Positions 17,876 through 25,968 of a DNA stretch of 64,000 bases are shown here, piece by piece. The notes beneath the pieces are model-generated. The model worked only from the letters and a program-made list of their open reading frames with translations, had not been told where the DNA came from and did not search any database. Source of the stretch: Paenibacillus paeoniae (GTDB taxonomy: Bacteria; Bacillota; Bacilli; Paenibacillales; Paenibacillaceae); contig NZ_QUBQ01000002.1 in the NCBI RefSeq assembly GCF_003388735.1, positions 248,001 through 312,000 of the forward strand, given 5' to 3'. The translations under genes and the position numbers were made by a program. Numbering within the stretch: the stretch's first letter is position 1; the number at the start of each line of letters is the position of its first letter.

Positions 17876-19558
17876 TCACTTCTTCTCCAATAGAAGCCAC
17901 TTCGCTCTAATTGAACCGCCGGAGCAGTGAAGCGAGAGGTGATGATCGCCAGGCTTAACATTGCCCAGTTCAATCTTGTCCGTGGTATACCACTTCTCGT
18001 CCGTCATCACTAGATGGCCTGCTAGCTCTCCGTCCAGTGTCAACCTCAATTCTCCGCTCCCGCCCGCTGCCTGCAGCTTCAACTGCAGGGTCAGCTCAGC
18101 GTCAGAATCGTGATCATCACCGATAAAATCATAGCTGAGCCAATCACCATCCGCCATTTCAACGCACAGCCATTGATCCTGCTCCCATTCCTCGCCGCCT
18201 CCATGCGCGAAGGTAGCAGCCGGAAGCTCGCTATCGACAAACCGAATATTCGTGCGATCCCCGATGCGGAAGCCTGTAGAGGATGTATCATCCAGCGCCC
18301 TGCCCGAATCGGAACCGAATCCGTAGCTGGCTCCCTCGCCCTTGTAGCCGTAGAAGATAGCCGGAATACGTACCGGAGCTCGACGCAACAGCGCTCTGAC
18401 GACTTCCGGGAAGTAATCGCAATGAGCAAGTCTCATATGATTCAAATAATCCCATAGGATCCGCTCTGCCGTGACCGAATCCGGCTTTTCGCCGCCCTGT
18501 AAGTAGTCGATCAGCAGCTCCCATCCTTCCGGTCTTGGAATCGAGCAAGGCGAATTGGTCGTATCCAGCTTCTTCCACGTCCAGAAGTTCCAAGATATGC
18601 GATGATCCTCGAATAGCTGGAACGCGCCTGTATACCAATCCTTATTGTTCTCGCCGCCCTCGCCCATAAAGATCGGCACATTCCACTTGTCGCGAAGCTC
18701 CAGATACTGTACGATGCTCTCCGTATCGGGATTGTTCCAATATTTGTGGAATTGCAGCAATACATTGCCGTCGATAGGGTTATCCCCGAACGCTTCTTCG
18801 AAGATCGACCAATCTGTCGACCAATGCACCCCTTCCAAAATAATCATATGGCGCTGGTCCACTTCGCGAATCGCTTGCACGATTTCCCGGTAGAGCGGCA
18901 TCACTTTGTCGTTATGAGAAGAGAACCATTCCGGAAGCGGCTCATTAAGCAGATCGTAGCCTGCGATTATCCAGTCGTCCCTATACCGGGTCGCCAGCAT
19001 GCGCCATATATCGACGGTTTGACGCCAATGGATCTCATCCGTAAACAAATCCGGTCGGTCAAATTCAGAATCGTCAATGTTGGTTCCCGTCTGTCCGCCG
19101 GGTGCGCCATGCAGATCCAGAATGACATACAGGCCATACATTCTGCACCAGTCGATCACTCGATCCAGCAGGACCAGCCGATCCTCTCGATAAGAGGTCA
19201 AGCTATTCGTTGCCTGTCCGGAATCCGAAGACATCAGAAACCTGCTATTGATAGGCAAGCGTACGGAATTAAAGCCTTCGTCTGCAATTCTTGCAATGTC
19301 TTCTTCCGCAATGTAGCGATAATAATAAGAGGACCAGAACTGCTCTGCTTTTTCCGGGCCAACCAAATTCTCAATCATGCCTTCGATCCGGCGAGGACGA
19401 TCCCCTTCATTCGGAAATCTCCACATATATCCCTCCGGCAGCAGCCAGCTGCCGAAGCCAACACCACGAAGAATGAACGCCTCTCCTGCTCCGTTGCGAA
19501 GCACCTTTCCATCGGCTCTAACAAATCCCGTCACTTCCCGTTTTTTGTCCACTGTCAA
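17876..19558 (-). CDS. Glycoside hydrolase family 5 protein, cytoplasmic
   Basis: A 560-residue enzyme. The N-terminal half is a GH5 barrel: ILRGVGFGSWLLPEGYM, LYVILDLHGAPGGQTG, the general acid/base Glu in DLLNEPLPEWF, and the nucleophile Glu in IFMGEGGENNKDWY. A C-terminal region from about residue 400 resembles a carbohydrate-binding beta-sandwich (WLCVEMADGDWLSYDF to the end). It has no signal peptide, so it should act inside the cell on imported oligosaccharides. The start is probably TTG at 19558, since AGGAGG lies 9 nt upstream of it and inside the frame of the earlier ATG at 19579, which has no ribosome site. Last gene of the kinase-regulator-transporter operon. Linkage specificity (cellulase, exo-beta-1,3- or other beta-glucanase) is not settled. 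Confidence 0.88.
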   Translation of the reverse strand: MTVDKKREVTGFVRADGKVLRNGAGEAFILRGVGFGSWLLPEGYMWRFPNEGDRPRRIEGMIENLVGPEKAEQFWSSYYYRYIAEEDIARIADEGFNSVRLPINSRFLMSSDSGQATNSLTSYREDRLVLLDRVIDWCRMYGLYVILDLHGAPGGQTGTNIDDSEFDRPDLFTDEIHWRQTVDIWRMLATRYRDDWIIAGYDLLNEPLPEWFSSHNDKVMPLYREIVQAIREVDQRHMIILEGVHWSTDWSIFEEAFGDNPIDGNVLLQFHKYWNNPDTESIVQYLELRDKWNVPIFMGEGGENNKDWYTGAFQLFEDHRISWNFWTWKKLDTTNSPCSIPRPEGWELLIDYLQGGEKPDSVTAERILWDYLNHMRLAHCDYFPEVVRALLRRAPVRIPAIFYGYKGEGASYGFGSDSGRALDDTSSTGFRIGDRTNIRFVDSELPAATFAHGGGEEWEQDQWLCVEMADGDWLSYDFIGDDHDSDAELTLQLKLQAAGGSGELRLTLDGELAGHLVMTDEKWYTTDKIELGNVKPGDHHLSLHCSGGSIRAKWLLLEKK

Positions 19559-19597
19559 AATCGATTTCCCTCCTGTCATTATGAGTTCTGCGTCAAG

Positions 19598-20506
19598 CTA
19601 AGCTTTGATCGCCCCTTCGGCGATTCCGTGCAAAATATACTTTTGAAGCGCCAGATACAAGATAATGACCGGAAGCATGGCCAGCACAAGCGATGCCAAT
19701 ATCGCGGACCAGTCATTGTTGTACTCTCCAAACAACATATTGGTAGAGAGCAGCAGCGTGTAACTTTTGTAATTTGTCAGCATCAAAAGAGGAAGCAAAA
19801 AGTCATTCCACATCCACAACGTATTCAAGATTGCAATCGTCGCTGTAATCGGCATCAGCAACGGCAGGATAATCGTAAAAAATAATCGAAATTCCCCGCA
19901 GCCGTCCATAACTGCCGCTTCGTCCAGTTCCCTCGGAATGGACTTGACGAATCCGTGGTACAAAAAAATCGCAACCGCAACGCCAAGACCGATATACAAC
20001 AAGCCAAGCCCTACCGTCGAGCCTTGGAGGCGAAGCTCCTTGCTTATCGTAACGAGCGTAATCATGATCGAATGAAACGGAATTAAAGTTGACATGACGA
20101 ACAAGCCGAACAATATGGCGCTAAGCTTGCCAGGTGTCCGAGACAGCTTATAGCCTGCCATCGAAGAAAATAAAATAATGCCTGTGAGCCCTACCGCAAC
20201 GACGATGATCGTGTTGCCCAGACTGCGCAAATATCGGGTTTTCTGAAAGGCATCCACATAGTTGCCAAACTCCGGCATGGATGGCCACGCCAATATATTC
20301 GTCAACATCTCTCCCTGCGTTTTCACGGAGTTCAGCAGCGCCATATAAATAGGAAACAGCGTCACGATAGCGGCGATTAGCAGGAACAACAATACGGCTC
20401 CTGATCCAATGCGTCTGCCGAGGCGCGGACTGCCTGCTCTGCCGCTGGAATTCATTTTCGGTTTGTTGTCTTTCTGATCGGCCCTGCTAGCTCTATATGT
20501 GTTCAT
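19598..20506 (-). CDS. Carbohydrate ABC transporter permease (MalG type, CUT1)
   Basis: A 302-residue permease with a charged cytoplasmic tail of about 30 residues, six or so membrane segments, and the EAA loop DEAAVMDGCGEFRLFF then TIILPLLMP. The C-terminus YILHGIAEGAIKA is typical of MalG-like permeases. Its start overlaps the stop of the partner permease at 20503 by 4 nt (ATGA), showing tight coupling. It precedes the GH5 gene by about 40 nt. Confidence 0.94.
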   Translation of the reverse strand: MNTYRASRADQKDNKPKMNSSGRAGSPRLGRRIGSGAVLLFLLIAAIVTLFPIYMALLNSVKTQGEMLTNILAWPSMPEFGNYVDAFQKTRYLRSLGNTIIVVAVGLTGIILFSSMAGYKLSRTPGKLSAILFGLFVMSTLIPFHSIMITLVTISKELRLQGSTVGLGLLYIGLGVAVAIFLYHGFVKSIPRELDEAAVMDGCGEFRLFFTIILPLLMPITATIAILNTLWMWNDFLLPLLMLTNYKSYTLLLSTNMLFGEYNNDWSAILASLVLAMLPVIILYLALQKYILHGIAEGAIKA

Positions 20507-21393
20507 GCCCTCACCTCCCGGCGCTTCATCACGGCAAGCTGAATGATAGTGATGATAAGGACAATGCCGAACAAAATCATAGCCTTGGCACTGGCATAGC
20601 CGTAACGATTGCTGAAGCTGAAGGCTTCTTCATAGATATTGATGGCAATCACTTGTGTAGACCGCCCCGGTCCTCCGCCAGTCAAGGCATAGACGGAATC
20701 GAATACTTTGAAGGAGCTGTTCAGCGTTAGAAATACGCCGATGGTCAGCGCCGGGTAGATCATGGGCAGCGTCACATGGCGGAAGATATGGAACGCATGG
20801 GCTCCATCAATCGCTGCCGCTTCCTTTAATTGCTTGGGAACGCCTTGAATAGCCGCGATATAGATGATCATCAAGTAACCGACACCCCCCCATAAGGATA
20901 GAGCCAGTATGGCAAAAAAGGAGTAGTTCGGATCGCCAATCCAAGACTGATCAAAGAGCATCCAACCCGTTTTGTCCGCCAAATACGGAAACACTCTGGT
21001 GAAGATAAACATCCACATGAATCCGCCAATGATCAGACTAAGCATGTTCGGCATAAAAAATATGGTTCGGAACCACACCTTGCTTCTCCCCAGTGATTCC
21101 ACCAGCACCGCCAGCAAGATCGCCAGAACGTTCTGAAGCACCAGCATATACAGTACGAATTTCACGGTAAACCATAACGATTTCAAAAAATAACGATCCC
21201 CGATTGCCTCCACGTAGTTAGACAAGCCTATTGCCTTATAGGAGGGACCCAGGCCATTCCAATCGGTGAAGCTGTACCACATGCCCCCGAAAGCGGGGGC
21301 AAGGGTAAACGCAGCGTAGAAGACAAGCGCCGGCAGCACGAATACAAGCAGTATGGCGTTTCGCTTCCATGTTCTTGATGTCATAAGGCTCAC
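20503..21393 (-). CDS. Sugar ABC transporter permease (MalF type, CUT1)
   Basis: A 296-residue membrane protein. The early membrane segment is VFVLPALVFYAAFTLAPAFG, the EAA loop is KEAAAIDGAHAFHIFR then HVTLPMIYP, and YALTGGGPGRSTQVIAINIY marks the MalF-like C-terminal part. It is 34 nt after the binding-protein gene and overlaps the next permease by 4 nt. With those genes it forms the third sugar ABC importer of the window. ATPase absent here too. Confidence 0.94.
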   Translation of the reverse strand: MSLMTSRTWKRNAILLVFVLPALVFYAAFTLAPAFGGMWYSFTDWNGLGPSYKAIGLSNYVEAIGDRYFLKSLWFTVKFVLYMLVLQNVLAILLAVLVESLGRSKVWFRTIFFMPNMLSLIIGGFMWMFIFTRVFPYLADKTGWMLFDQSWIGDPNYSFFAILALSLWGGVGYLMIIYIAAIQGVPKQLKEAAAIDGAHAFHIFRHVTLPMIYPALTIGVFLTLNSSFKVFDSVYALTGGGPGRSTQVIAINIYEEAFSFSNRYGYASAKAMILFGIVLIITIIQLAVMKRREVRA

Positions 21394-21427
21394 TCCAATC
21401 TGGCCGGTTGGCTTAGCATTTGGCTCG

Positions 21428-22720
21428 TCACTTGCTCTTCACGGCCGTCCGCCACACTTTATCGAGCGCAGCTATGACATCATCCTGTGTAGCATCTTTT
21501 ACAAAGTAGCTTTGAAGCTGCTTCGCCGTCTCGTCCGTCACACCATTAGGCAGCTTCAGATCGAGATAAGCTTTTCCTTTGGAGACGTATTCGCTGGCTT
21601 CATTCACCCATGGGAATACTTCGTACGTATGCACCGTAGAGATTGGATTGAACTTCAGCTCTTCGAATAAGGCTGAGGAATCCTGATCGTCCAGCATGTA
21701 ATTGAGAAGATCCTGCGCCACCTCTTTGTTTGCACTCTTCGGAGAAAGGGCAAGGGAGGTCGAAGTCGCCAGGTTAATCATCGTATCAGCGGCATTGTTG
21801 CTGACTGGCAGAGGAGCGACCCCAAATTCCATGTTCGGATTCACCTTCAGAATCGTCTCCGCATTCCACGGACCTTGTACCCACATCGCCGCTTTACCGT
21901 TAGCAAAATCAGCAGAACCCGCTTCATTGCCCGTCTCAAAAGGCTTGTCAGAACCGTTCGCCATAATGAGGTCGATGATGTCAAATACGGATCGCACATC
22001 GGCATACGACGCTTCGCCAGCATTCATCTTCTCAATCCAGTCGGGATGCGACGACGAGACAGTGCCCCCAAGAGAGAGCGCCATCATCAGCTGTGGAATC
22101 CACGATTCCTGGAACGCCAGCAAAAATGGTTTTACGCCTGCCGCCTGCAGCTTCTCAGCCACATTCTTCATCTCATCCAGCGTCTGAGGAGGCGTCAAAC
22201 CGTTCTCCTTGAAGATCGTCTTATTGTACAAATACCCCCAAGATAAGCTTTCCATCGGAAGCGCAGCAACCTTGCCATCGTATTTCACCGTCTCGGCAAC
22301 AGCTTCATACAACTTGCTGACGAACGGCTGTCCCGTCAAATCTGCGATATAGCCAGCTTCATAATACGTAGGGATATCATTGGCATGCAGGGTGAATAGA
22401 TCCGGCGAGTCACCAGAGGATAACCTCGATTGCAAAATTTGTTTCGCCTGGTCCGCATTCGGCATCTCCAATTGGATCGTAACATCGATGTTTTTCTCCG
22501 CGAGCTGTTTCTCCTTGAACCGGGCAAAGTATTGCTCGAATTGATCCTTGAACCGCGGGAAGGTCATAAATACTTTTAGCTCCACCTTTTTGGGAGCCGT
22601 CGTGACCGAACCGCCCGTCGGCGTCAACCCTTCTCCGTTTCCTTTATTCCCCGAGCCGCATGCGGATACAAGTGCGACCATCATCGTTAACACAAGCAGT
22701 AATTGAAGCGCTCTCTTCAT
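21428..22720 (-). CDS. Extracellular solute-binding lipoprotein (sugar ABC transporter)
   Basis: A 430-residue lipoprotein. The signal sequence MKRALQLLLVLTMMVALVSACG has its acylated Cys at residue 21. Features of CUT1 binding proteins include LPMESLSWGYLYNKTIFKEN and FANGKAAMWVQGPWNAE. It is followed by its two permeases and a cytoplasmic GH5, and preceded by a regulator and kinase. The best guess for the ligand is a glucan oligosaccharide because of that GH5. AGGGGG precedes the ATG. A candidate catabolite-responsive element lies 48 nt upstream. Confidence 0.93.
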   Translation of the reverse strand: MKRALQLLLVLTMMVALVSACGSGNKGNGEGLTPTGGSVTTAPKKVELKVFMTFPRFKDQFEQYFARFKEKQLAEKNIDVTIQLEMPNADQAKQILQSRLSSGDSPDLFTLHANDIPTYYEAGYIADLTGQPFVSKLYEAVAETVKYDGKVAALPMESLSWGYLYNKTIFKENGLTPPQTLDEMKNVAEKLQAAGVKPFLLAFQESWIPQLMMALSLGGTVSSSHPDWIEKMNAGEASYADVRSVFDIIDLIMANGSDKPFETGNEAGSADFANGKAAMWVQGPWNAETILKVNPNMEFGVAPLPVSNNAADTMINLATSTSLALSPKSANKEVAQDLLNYMLDDQDSSALFEELKFNPISTVHTYEVFPWVNEASEYVSKGKAYLDLKLPNGVTDETAKQLQSYFVKDATQDDVIAALDKVWRTAVKSK

Positions 22721-22767
22721 TGTTCATTCCCCCTATGAGTAAGTTGCAGCTTCAGTATACCGAAGGA

Positions 22768-22781
22768 ATAAAGCGCTTTCT
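22768..22781. promoter_or_regulatory. Candidate catabolite-responsive element (CcpA site)
   Basis: ATAAAGCGCTTTCT matches the palindromic model TGAAAGCGCTTTCA at 11 of 14 positions, with a perfect AAAGCGCTTT centre. It lies between the regulator stop (22844) and the binding-protein start (22720), where an internal promoter of the transporter would be. Match by eye only. Confidence 0.4.
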
Positions 22782-22843
22782 TTCTACAATGTTAACCTTT
22801 GCTTTTGTACGATATTGATTCGTCACCAGGGAGATCCATGGGC

Positions 22844-23917
22844 TTAGTCGCTCCGAATCTGTCCAGGCGTCATGCCGTAATGCTTCTTGAATACGCGGTA
22901 GAAGTACGCAATATCCTCATACCCCGCAAGTTGTGCAGCATGCTTGATCGACATGCCTTCATCCACGATTAGTCCCCTTGCCTTCTCCATCCGCCTACGT
23001 ACAATATATTCCGTAAGATTCTCCCCAATAGATGTCTTGAACATGCGGCTAAGATGCTCCTTGCTGACAAGAAACTGTCCCGCAACGGATTCAAGCGATA
23101 TCGCCTCTTGATAGTGAGCGTCCACGTAATGTTTGACATCGGTCATATCCAGACGATTCCGTGAATGTCTGAACGCAAGCAGCGAATCTATCACCTTCGC
23201 GTATAGGACACCAACTTCCCGAATTGCATCTCCTGAACCGAAGTCATGGCCGATGTGCGGTACTGCTTCTGACAGAAGTGCGGCAAGCGACAGCTCCTGC
23301 TCTGACAGAAATTGCTCCAGCATAAGCAACAGATCATTGGCGATCCGCAGCATGCTGCCTGCCTCCAAGCCAGCTTCTTCTATGCTAAACTCCTTCATCA
23401 GTCTTTCAAATGACGAGGCAACAGCGTCCCTGTTCAGATCCATGAGATAGGTGTACATACGCTCGCGCAGCTCCCCGTACCGCTGCATATCGGCAACGCT
23501 TGAGAATATTGGAGCAAGCTCCACCCACGGGGTCGATTGGCTCTGCTCCAACTCGGATTTGCTCTGTGCAAGAGCGGCATCCAGCTCATCCGGCTTGATC
23601 GGCTTTAGCAAATATTCTACCGCTTTGGATCGGATCGCCTGCTTCAAATAGACAAAATCGTCATAACCGCTCATTACAATAATTTTCAGCTTCGGATATC
23701 GCTCATGCATCGCTTGCAGCAGCTCAACCCCATCCGTTCCCGGCATGCGCATATCCGTAATGACGATATCGGGGCGAAGCTCATCGATTTTACGCAGCCC
23801 CTCGTTGCCGTCTTCTGCCTCCCCGACGATGAGAAGCTCCAGGCGGGACCAATGGCCAAGCGCTTTCACAACTTCTCTGGACCACGGTTCGTCATCGATA
23901 ATGAGAACCTTATACAT
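22844..23917 (-). CDS. Response regulator, REC plus AraC DNA-binding domain (short form)
   Basis: A 357-residue regulator. The receiver has MYKVLIIDDEPWSREVV and phospho-acceptor Asp55 in IVITDMRMPGTDG. It has a shorter linker than the other two regulators here. The C-terminal AraC region includes SLESVAGQFLVSKEHLSRMFK and ending HYGMTPGQIRSD. Its start overlaps the end of the kinase gene by 8 nt. GGGGGGAG precedes the ATG. Probably controls the binding protein, permeases and GH5 that follow. Confidence 0.95.
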   Translation of the reverse strand: MYKVLIIDDEPWSREVVKALGHWSRLELLIVGEAEDGNEGLRKIDELRPDIVITDMRMPGTDGVELLQAMHERYPKLKIIVMSGYDDFVYLKQAIRSKAVEYLLKPIKPDELDAALAQSKSELEQSQSTPWVELAPIFSSVADMQRYGELRERMYTYLMDLNRDAVASSFERLMKEFSIEEAGLEAGSMLRIANDLLLMLEQFLSEQELSLAALLSEAVPHIGHDFGSGDAIREVGVLYAKVIDSLLAFRHSRNRLDMTDVKHYVDAHYQEAISLESVAGQFLVSKEHLSRMFKTSIGENLTEYIVRRRMEKARGLIVDEGMSIKHAAQLAGYEDIAYFYRVFKKHYGMTPGQIRSD

Positions 23918-25715
23918 GGTGCTCCCCCCTTTCTGCTGCTTGTTCCATATCGGGCTTGCTTCTTGTGACGGGCATCGTCAAAATCACCATCGTTCCAATT
24001 CCGCTTCTGCTGAACATCCGTACGCCATACTGCTTTCCAAAGCGAAGCTGCAGGCGGGCATGAACGTTTTGCAGACCGATTCCTTTTCTCTCTGTCCGAT
24101 CTCCCCTTGACGGATAAGACTCCCGTTCTCCTCCATACAATTCCGCTCGCAGCTCTGCCAGCTTGGAGACACTCATCCCGAGTCCCTCATCCTTGACCAT
24201 CAAAACCAGACGCTGGCCAATGATACGAATTCGCACATCCAGACGCCACTTGCCCTCTTTTCTCTGTAAGCCATGCTCAAATGCGTTTTCAACAATCGGC
24301 TGCAGCGTGAACTTCGGAATACGAACGTCTCCGGCAGCTTCATGTGCGACCATCTCGACTGTGCAGCGGCCAATAAACCTTTGCTCTTGGATGAACAAAT
24401 AGTTCGCAGTATGGGCAAGCTCCTCGCTTAAGTTCACCGTCTGGTCATCATCGGAACGGATCGAGTAGCGAAGCAGATCGCCGATGACATGCGTAATGCG
24501 GTAAATCTCCGGCGCCCCTTTGGTTAAGGCCATTCCGCCGATCATATGAAGCGTGTTGTTCAGAAAATGCGGGTTGATCTGAGCTTGCAGAGCAATCAAT
24601 TGCGCATTTTTCACTTCGATTTGCTGCTGGTATTCATTTTCGATCAGGGCTTTGATCCGCCCCATCATGAAGTTATAGCCTGCCTCTAGCAACCCGATCT
24701 CGTCCCTGCTCTGCACGGATTTCATCTCAAAGTCGTGAATATGCGACTTGCGCATCGTCTTAGCCAGGCTGACAATCGGCCGGCTGATTCGAAGGGACAC
24801 AATAATAGAAAGCAGAATGGATACCGCCGTAAATACGGCCCCTGTCCATAGCCCTGCCGTCATCGTTTTTTGGGCGCTTTGGTTCACAGTCGCCACCGGA
24901 ATGGCTTTGACCACATCTAGCTGTCCGCTGCCCACACGCTTTGCGAACAAATAATAATTTTCCGTTCTGGAGAAAGAGACCGAAGCCGGCTCTATATCCA
25001 GCGCCGACAGACTATCCTTCACTTCGTCCGAAAGGACAGTCAAGGAGGAGCCTGGCAGCAGCTCGCCCTCGTCATTAACGAGAAAAATAACACTTTCAGG
25101 TTCAGATTGGAGGATGGTGGACGCTTGCTCCCATACCTTGTCATTAATGCGTACGGAAATGCCCCCGATGAGCGCCTGACCCATAAATTCATTCATGGAG
25201 TGGTAAGCGCTGAGCGTATCGCCTGAAGATTTGAAATAAATACCGGCCGGTTCCGCAAGCATGCTGCTCCATGGCCCTTGTCTAATATCAAGCGAATGCA
25301 AAATGCCGCTGCTGGCGTAATGGACGGAGTAGGCTCGCTCCGTCGCATGAATGTACAGCGTCAACTGATCGATTTTACGAGAAAACGAATAAAACGCCGT
25401 ATTCAACGTACCGAACAACTGATTCTGCAATTGAATCCTCTCTCCCGCACCCAACTCATCGACGGCAGACAATCTCTCTATCAGATCCGTATGGATATGA
25501 AGCGAATAGAACAACGTATCCATCTGCTGGATGAGCTCGGTTAAATATTGACTGGCCCACATCATACGGGATTCATTGGCGTCTTTCATCTCTTTCTCTA
25601 CGGAATCCCTCGTATTGTTGGTCGCCTGCCATGTAATCGTAATGACAGGCAGCGTCGTCAAGCAAATCATAAGCAGCATGAGACGGAAGCGAATGCTGAT
25701 TCCTTTGAACGGCAT
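23910..25715 (-). CDS. YesM-type sensor histidine kinase
   Basis: A 601-residue kinase. I choose the ATG at 25715 because AGGAGGA lies 4 nt upstream; an open frame extends 96 nt earlier without support. One membrane segment lies at about 11-29, an extracellular sensing domain follows, a second membrane segment lies at about 285-305, then HAMP, then the phospho-acceptor His (about residue 384) in QINPHFLNNTL. Asn replaces the usual Tyr after the Leu. The HATPase part has LQPIVENAFEHG and DEGLGMS. First gene of the six-gene operon. A candidate CcpA site lies 58 nt upstream. Confidence 0.94.
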   Translation of the reverse strand: MPFKGISIRFRLMLLMICLTTLPVITITWQATNNTRDSVEKEMKDANESRMMWASQYLTELIQQMDTLFYSLHIHTDLIERLSAVDELGAGERIQLQNQLFGTLNTAFYSFSRKIDQLTLYIHATERAYSVHYASSGILHSLDIRQGPWSSMLAEPAGIYFKSSGDTLSAYHSMNEFMGQALIGGISVRINDKVWEQASTILQSEPESVIFLVNDEGELLPGSSLTVLSDEVKDSLSALDIEPASVSFSRTENYYLFAKRVGSGQLDVVKAIPVATVNQSAQKTMTAGLWTGAVFTAVSILLSIIVSLRISRPIVSLAKTMRKSHIHDFEMKSVQSRDEIGLLEAGYNFMMGRIKALIENEYQQQIEVKNAQLIALQAQINPHFLNNTLHMIGGMALTKGAPEIYRITHVIGDLLRYSIRSDDDQTVNLSEELAHTANYLFIQEQRFIGRCTVEMVAHEAAGDVRIPKFTLQPIVENAFEHGLQRKEGKWRLDVRIRIIGQRLVLMVKDEGLGMSVSKLAELRAELYGGERESYPSRGDRTERKGIGLQNVHARLQLRFGKQYGVRMFSRSGIGTMVILTMPVTRSKPDMEQAAERGEHHV

Positions 25716-25772
25716 AATCTCCTCCTGCTCCCAGTTTACGGGTATAATCGGATGCCTCTTTCTTCGACTAAA

Positions 25773-25786
25773 AGAAAGCGTTTTCC
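25773..25786. promoter_or_regulatory. Candidate catabolite-responsive element (CcpA site)
   Basis: AGAAAGCGTTTTCC fits the consensus TGWAANCGNTNWCA at 10 of its 12 defined positions. It lies upstream of the kinase gene that opens the kinase-regulator-transporter-GH5 operon, a sensible place for glucose repression. Match by eye only. Confidence 0.45.
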
Positions 25787-25912
25787 TGCTGATGATTGAG
25801 ATAATATACACGATGAATGCAGCGGGTGCAATCTACTTTATTAGCCTTCCTTATTGCACAATATTGATGCAGATGTATAGAAACGTCCATGAGCGGGTAT
25901 TTTCTGCTAATG

Positions 25913-25947
25913 AAAAACCGCCGCAAAAGGGATTCCTTTTGCGGCGG
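25913..25947 (-). terminator. Rho-independent terminator of the SLH glycosidase gene
   Basis: Stem CCGCCGCAAAAG (25918-25929) with 25936-25947, 12 bp perfect, followed on the minus strand by TTTTT. It starts about 20 nt after the stop codon of the giant glycosidase. Confidence 0.93.
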
Positions 25948-25968
25948 CCATACATCATGAATCCATTA

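Noticed and set aside
18746..19885. Long + strand open frame (379 codons) opposite the GH5 and permease genes
   Set aside because: It is antisense to two genes with clear motifs, spans their boundary, has no ribosome site and shows no recognisable domain; it is a codon-bias shadow.
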